Shown here: positions 43,148 to 46,573 of the stretch, piece after piece
Numbering within the stretch: position 1 is the first letter of the stretch
Layout of the letters: the number at the start of each line of letters is the position of its first letter
Position numbers and translations under genes: made by a program
From: DATBVX01 sp963724625
GTDB lineage: Bacteria; Pseudomonadota; Gammaproteobacteria; Steroidobacterales; Steroidobacteraceae
NCBI GenBank assembly: GCA_963724625.1
Contig: CAVRVO010000021.1
Coordinates: 1-46,573, forward strand
Direction of reading: 5' to 3'
Length of the DNA stretch: 46,573 bases
The notes under the pieces: generated by a model
The model's database searches: none
What the model was told of the DNA's origin: nothing
Seen by the model: the letters and a program-made list of their open reading frames with translations, nothing else

Positions 43148-43738
43148 ATGGCATTCATCGACACGATTCCCGACGCCGAGGTCGACGACCAGGTGCGAGC
43201 GATGTACGAGCGGCAGGCCTCCTTCTGGGGCTTCGTGCCCAACTATGCGAAAGTCTTCTGCTACCGACCCGAGATCATGGGGCTGTGGGCGCAGCTTCAG
43301 GCTGGTATCAAGAAGTCGATGGCGGACAAGCGCCGCTATGAGCTCGTGACCTTCGCGGCCGCCAATGCGCTGCGTAGCACGCTGTGCTCGCTCGCACACG
43401 GCAAGACGCTGACAGAGTTCTTCCCGAGCGAGGCCGTGCAGGCCATGGCGAGAGGAGAAGCGCCGGCAGACCTGACGGCCGCCGAGGCGGAAATGATGAA
43501 GTTCGCGCGCAAGGTCGGACGCGATGCGTCGTCGGTCACGCGTGAAGACGTCCTGCGGCTCAAGGAGCTTGGCTTCAGCGACGCTGAAGTGTTCGACATC
43601 GCGGCTGCGGCGAGCGCCCGGGCGTTCTTTTCGAAGCTGGTCGAATCGCTCGGGGTTACGGCGGAACACTCGCTCCTCGGTCTCGACCAGGAGTTCAAGC
43701 GCACAATGGCGGTCGGACGACCCGTCGAATTCGTCTGA
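43148..43738 (+). CDS. Carboxymuconolactone decarboxylase / AhpD-like protein
   Basis: The 196-residue, mostly helical protein resembles peroxidase-related members of the AhpD/CMD family. FWGFVPNYAKVFCYRPEIMGLW is the entry block and RSTLCSLAHGKTL is the active-site helix, with Cys and His but Ser in place of the first Cys of the usual CxxC pair. The C-terminal VFDIAAAASARAFFSKLVESLG repeats the helical pattern. It may act as a thiol peroxidase or reductase partner of the preceding oxygenase, or be a decarboxylase-like protein. The start at 43148 lies 12 bases after the oxygenase stop. It ends inside the putative insert. Confidence 0.82.
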   Translation: MAFIDTIPDAEVDDQVRAMYERQASFWGFVPNYAKVFCYRPEIMGLWAQLQAGIKKSMADKRRYELVTFAAANALRSTLCSLAHGKTLTEFFPSEAVQAMARGEAPADLTAAEAEMMKFARKVGRDASSVTREDVLRLKELGFSDAEVFDIAAAASARAFFSKLVESLGVTAEHSLLGLDQEFKRTMAVGRPVEFV

Positions 43739-44043
43739 CGCAGCGCAGCCAATCGCATTGCTGTGGTGACGACTTAGCAATGTCAGAATTCATTTGACGC
43801 GTATCCGAAGCGTGAGCGCAGGGACAGCGCATATCGCTTCACCCCGACCAAAAGTCCCTGTCGCTCCTTTAACCAGGGCGGTCGGGTTCATCCGATAGCT
43901 GGCCCACAGCTCGCCCTTCACCTTTCCAGGTTCCAGCGTGATCGCGCCTAAGAGATCCTGCCAATAGGCACTTGCCACGACAGACATCGACATCCGTACG
44001 GTGCTAGAAATAACTCTAAGAGGAACGTACGGGGGAGCGCCAT
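43739..44043. other. Intergenic stretch holding the second att-like repeat
   Basis: These 305 bases hold no gene I can support. A minus-strand frame at 43790-44092 has no ribosome site at any of its ATGs and no recognisable family. The exact 15-base copy of the tRNA-Pro end lies at 43839-43853. The right end carries a GGGGGAGC ribosome site for the SBBP-repeat gene. Confidence 0.5.
43839..43853. repeat. Direct repeat copy 2 (att-like)
   Basis: TCACCCCGACCAAAA here is identical to the end of tRNA-Pro plus three A at 39969-39983. Bases on either side of the copies do not match, so the identity stops sharply, as at an attachment site core. Confidence 0.7.
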
Positions 44044-45747
44044 ATGCATTCCACAACCTCATGGAAGCTACGCAAGGATTTGCCGCGGGCAACGGCGACA
44101 GTTTGTCTTGTCAGCAGCATGCTGCTGAGCATCCCACTGTATGGGCAGTCTTCACCCGCCTGGACTTCGGCCTCCTCCTTCGGAGGCAGCGGATCGGACA
44201 CCGGTGAGGCGGTCAAGGTCGATCGAAGCGGGAACCGGTATGTGACGGGCGAATTTTCTGCAACAGCATACTTCCCGCTGCGAGCTGCGGCGGAGACGGA
44301 TGACGACCGCCGTGCCGCACAATCCGCGTCCGCACGCAAAGCTCTGACGTCGGGGGGTGGCACGGACATCTTCCTCGCGAAGTATGACCGGACAGGAAAG
44401 CTGAGATGGCTTACTCAGGCTGGTGGCCCGGGAGAGGACGACGGCTTCGATCTCGCCTTCGACGCGGCGAGGAACGTCTATGTGACGGGCGAGTTCACTA
44501 ACAGCGCGAAGTTTCATGGGATCAGCGGTACAGACCAGACGGTGGCGGGTCTGGGGAAGACGATATTCCTCGCGAAGTACACGCCATCGGGCGTGCTCGC
44601 GTGGGTACAAACCGGGACGGCCACATTCGACTCGATCAATGAGGGCAACAGTGTGGCCATCGAGCCGGTTACGGGATCTATTTATTTGACTGGCATCGGC
44701 CAGGGGGATACCACGTTTTCGTCGTCGAACGGAACGACGCATTCAGTCGCTGGGCCGGGGACCTGGCATATGGTTCTGGTGAAATATGACACTGCCGGCA
44801 ATTTTCAGTGGGGCCAATCAAACCAGGCGGAGCCCAACTCCAATTCACGCAGAGTTGCTGTGGACCTGGACAACAATGTTTATGCGACCGGGTGGATGGA
44901 GGGCCGAACGACCTTTCACAGCAATGACGGCCATGACCTGACTGTAGCTGGTTTCAGCGGACCGGTGCAGACTTTTCCGGACTTTCCTGGCGACGCATTT
45001 GTCGTGAAATACGATGAGAACGGCAATGTGCAGTGGGTCAATCACATCGGCGGATACAAAGCGATCGGAGCCAATATCGCAACGAGCCGCGACGGTAAGG
45101 TGAGCATCACCGGCTACATCGGCAACATAGCGAATTCGCTGCCCGAGCAGGCCGCGACAATCGTCACGTCACAACCGGGCGGCAACAGCATTAACCTCGG
45201 TGGAGGTAAATTCACCGCCCCATATAACAAGGATGTCTTCTTTGCCACCTACGATGACGAGGGGGTGCTGCTCAACGCGCGGCGATTCGGAGGGGTGAAG
45301 GATGAGGGCGGCACCGGAATCGCTTATGACCGTCGCAGCAAACTGATTGTTGCGGGAATTTTTCAACACACGATCAAGATTGAAGGGCGCACGCTGACCG
45401 GGAAGAACTCCTCCAATCTGTTTCTCGCGAAATTTGCACGCGATGAAGGAAGCTGCATCGCAGAAGGCGGGACCGGCTTTGACGAACCGCATGCGTCCGC
45501 GGCAAATACGCTGAATTGGATCAAGGCAGCGGACGGGCCTTTCATCGGGACTCTAGAAGTCGGTCCCCGCATAGGTTTGACTGCCCGAGGGGACGTGCTG
45601 GTGACCGGCGCGTATCAGCCTGCTGCACAGTTCGACGACTTCAAACTGCAGAGCGCGGGACTGCAAGATGGTTTTTTGGCGTTGCTGAGAGGGCCTGAGG
45701 AGGACGAGCATCGGCGACATGATGCCGAACACTTTGATCAGCCCTGA
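44044..45747 (+). CDS. Exported SBBP-repeat beta-propeller-like protein
   Basis: The 567-residue protein has a signal peptide (residues 1-35, ending SIPLYGQS) and about eight degenerate SBBP-type repeats. Each has an F/Y-xx-KYDxxGxxxW core (FLAKYDRTGKLRWLTQAGG, FLAKYTPSGVLAWVQ, VLVKYDTAGNFQWG, FVVKYDENGNVQWVNHIGG) followed by a GNxYVTGEF-like strand. Such repeats occur in secreted beta-propeller proteins of many bacteria and often have adhesive or structural roles; no catalytic residues are evident. GGAG lies 8 bases before the ATG. It stands alone just outside the repeat-bounded insert and its function is unknown. Confidence 0.8.
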   Translation: MHSTTSWKLRKDLPRATATVCLVSSMLLSIPLYGQSSPAWTSASSFGGSGSDTGEAVKVDRSGNRYVTGEFSATAYFPLRAAAETDDDRRAAQSASARKALTSGGGTDIFLAKYDRTGKLRWLTQAGGPGEDDGFDLAFDAARNVYVTGEFTNSAKFHGISGTDQTVAGLGKTIFLAKYTPSGVLAWVQTGTATFDSINEGNSVAIEPVTGSIYLTGIGQGDTTFSSSNGTTHSVAGPGTWHMVLVKYDTAGNFQWGQSNQAEPNSNSRRVAVDLDNNVYATGWMEGRTTFHSNDGHDLTVAGFSGPVQTFPDFPGDAFVVKYDENGNVQWVNHIGGYKAIGANIATSRDGKVSITGYIGNIANSLPEQAATIVTSQPGGNSINLGGGKFTAPYNKDVFFATYDDEGVLLNARRFGGVKDEGGTGIAYDRRSKLIVAGIFQHTIKIEGRTLTGKNSSNLFLAKFARDEGSCIAEGGTGFDEPHASAANTLNWIKAADGPFIGTLEVGPRIGLTARGDVLVTGAYQPAAQFDDFKLQSAGLQDGFLALLRGPEEDEHRRHDAEHFDQP

Positions 45748-45904
45748 AGCCCTTCCACGCAGGTCGGGAATGACCGGCACGTGTGCCCATTTGGGATTGT
45801 TTCACAGCGTCGATGTTGACCGGTGGTCGCCGGTTGACAGAGCACTCGCTCCCACTGACACTCTTTCCGGCAGCGGCATCAGCGCGTAGAGCGGAGTAAC
45901 GTCG

Positions 45905-46573
45905 ATGGGCGCCAAGATCACCGTTCACGATCCACGCGGTTTCCCACCGAAGGTCACCGGCAAGCGGCTGGCGAATCGAATCGAGCGCCTCGACGGCAAG
46001 GTCGTCTATCTGATCGACTGCCTGTTCGAAAACTCGGACAACTTCATGGTGCAGCTGCGGCAGTGGTTCGCCGAGCACCTGCCGTCCGTGAGCACGCGCA
46101 TCATCAAGCCGCGCGAGTGCTGGATCGACGATCCGGACATGCGGGACACGATCGCCGCCCAGGGTAACGCCGCCATCATCGGCGTGGGTCTCTGAAGCAC
46201 CTGTTGCCCCACGGTCGTGGGGTTTGCTTTGGCCCTCGAACGGCAGGGAATTCCCACCGTTCCCGTCAGCACGCACGTGTTCGCACGACTCGCGAAGGCG
46301 ACGGCGCTCGCCGAGGGCATGCCGACGGCGCGCAACGTTTTCGTTCCCCAACCGGTCGTCGGCCGTTCGCCTGAGGAGCTGCGGGCCTATATAGAGGGTA
46401 TCGATCCGATATCAAAGCGCCCCTTCATGCAGGGCGTGATCGAGGGATTGACTCGACCACTCGACGCGGAAGATCTCAAGGGCGCGAGCTTCGAGCGCCA
46501 TTTCCCGCGGCTGCTCGAGCCCGACACGGAAGACAATCTTCAGGAACTATTCGCGCGTAACGGCTGGACCGAC
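45905..46573 (+). CDS. Selenoprotein, UGSC-like, with in-frame TGA (partial, runs off window)
   Basis: The frame is read from ATG 45905 (GGAG 8 bases upstream) for 96 codons to TGA at 46193-46195. It continues in the same frame for 126 more codons to the window edge with no further stop, and the downstream translation (CCPTVVGFALALERQGIPTV) reads as normal protein. The TGA is followed by Ser-Thr-Cys, giving U-S-T-C, close to the U-G-S-C motif of the UGSC (seleno)protein family. A SECIS-like hairpin follows at 46207-46222. The simplest reading is one cytoplasmic redox protein with selenocysteine at residue 97; another is two adjacent pieces of a broken gene. Reaction and partner are unknown. 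Confidence 0.85.
46193..46222 (+). promoter_or_regulatory. Bacterial SECIS element after the in-frame UGA
   Basis: UGA at 46193-46195 is followed, after 11 bases, by CCCCAC-GGTC-GTGGGG (46207-46222). This is a perfect 6-bp stem with the apical loop GGUC, carrying the G and U that SelB needs. The loop begins 17 bases after the UGA, inside the spacing known for bacterial SECIS elements. The loop resembles that of E. coli fdhF. It should recruit SelB with Sec-tRNA. Confidence 0.8.

Larger units (their letters stand above)
39984..43853. mobile_element. Possible tRNA-Pro-inserted island lacking an integrase
   Basis: The 3.9 kb between the two copies of the 15-base repeat lie on the 3' side of tRNA-Pro, the geometry of a tRNA-integrated island. 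It contains a flavin monooxygenase, an OsmC protein, a frameshifted 2OG/Fe(II) oxygenase and an AhpD-like protein. No integrase is present, so it would be a decayed or non-autonomous insert, or the remains of a larger one. Base composition does not obviously differ by eye. Confidence 0.5.

Noticed and set aside
43350..43400. AhpD-like protein as a second selenoprotein
   Set aside because: The active-site position is an ordinary TGC cysteine codon, and no SECIS-like hairpin follows.
43790..44092. Minus-strand 100-codon frame in the intergenic stretch
   Set aside because: No ribosome site at any ATG, overlaps the start of the SBBP gene, no family recognised. It might be a gene remnant but cannot be supported.

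Overview
The window is high-GC DNA from a gammaproteobacterium. The order murJ-ribF-ileS-lspA-ispH running into minor type IV pilin genes, and the divergent ispB / rplU-rpmA-obgE block, are typical of Pseudomonas, Xanthomonas and Steroidobacter-like bacteria. The gene content (PilY1 cluster, polyamine decarboxylases, oxygenases) suits a soil or freshwater member near Nevskiales/Steroidobacterales; this placement is an inference from synteny and similarity recalled by eye.

Region 1 (1-12.9 kb) is accessory metabolism. A small minus-strand operon carries a membrane-anchored hypothetical protein, an internally deleted class II fructose-bisphosphate aldolase remnant, and polyphosphate kinase 2. 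A four-gene minus-strand polyamine/acid-response operon follows: PotE-type antiporter, solute-binding protein, AdiA-type arginine decarboxylase and SpeF-type ornithine decarboxylase. Next come a SulP transporter preceded by a possible leader peptide, a VIT/CCC1-like membrane protein and tRNA-Thr(CGU).

Region 2 (13-35.2 kb) is mostly core genome. It holds a Fur/Irr-like regulator that looks leaderless, the minor pilin operon (two FimT/GspH pilins, pilV, pilW, pilX, a small secreted protein, pilY1, pilE), then ispH (frameshifted), lspA, ileS, ribF and murJ on the minus strand. After these come rpsT, a GNAT acetyltransferase, an Asp/Glu-racemase-like protein, an exported amidohydrolase, two small unknown proteins, obgE-rpmA-rplU and ispB.

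Region 3 (35.3-39.8 kb) carries a Spy/LTXXQ-like periplasmic protein, a Tat-exported intradiol dioxygenase-like lipoprotein, OmpR with a frameshifted EnvZ-type kinase, and a periplasmic protein built of two tandem repeats. 

Region 4 (39.9-46.6 kb) starts with tRNA-Pro(CGG). Fifteen bases at the end of that tRNA are repeated exactly at 43839-43853. The 3.9 kb between the copies looks like an att-flanked insert carrying a flavin monooxygenase, an OsmC protein, a frameshifted 2-oxoglutarate/Fe(II) oxygenase and an AhpD-like protein. Beyond it are an exported SBBP-repeat protein and, running off the window, the best find: a gene with an in-frame TGA followed by a near-ideal bacterial SECIS hairpin. 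It reads as a selenoprotein of the UGSC type with a U-S-T-C active site.

Three otherwise intact genes (ispH, the EnvZ-like kinase, the oxygenase) each carry a single-base frameshift. One of them is normally essential, so sequence error is a live explanation.
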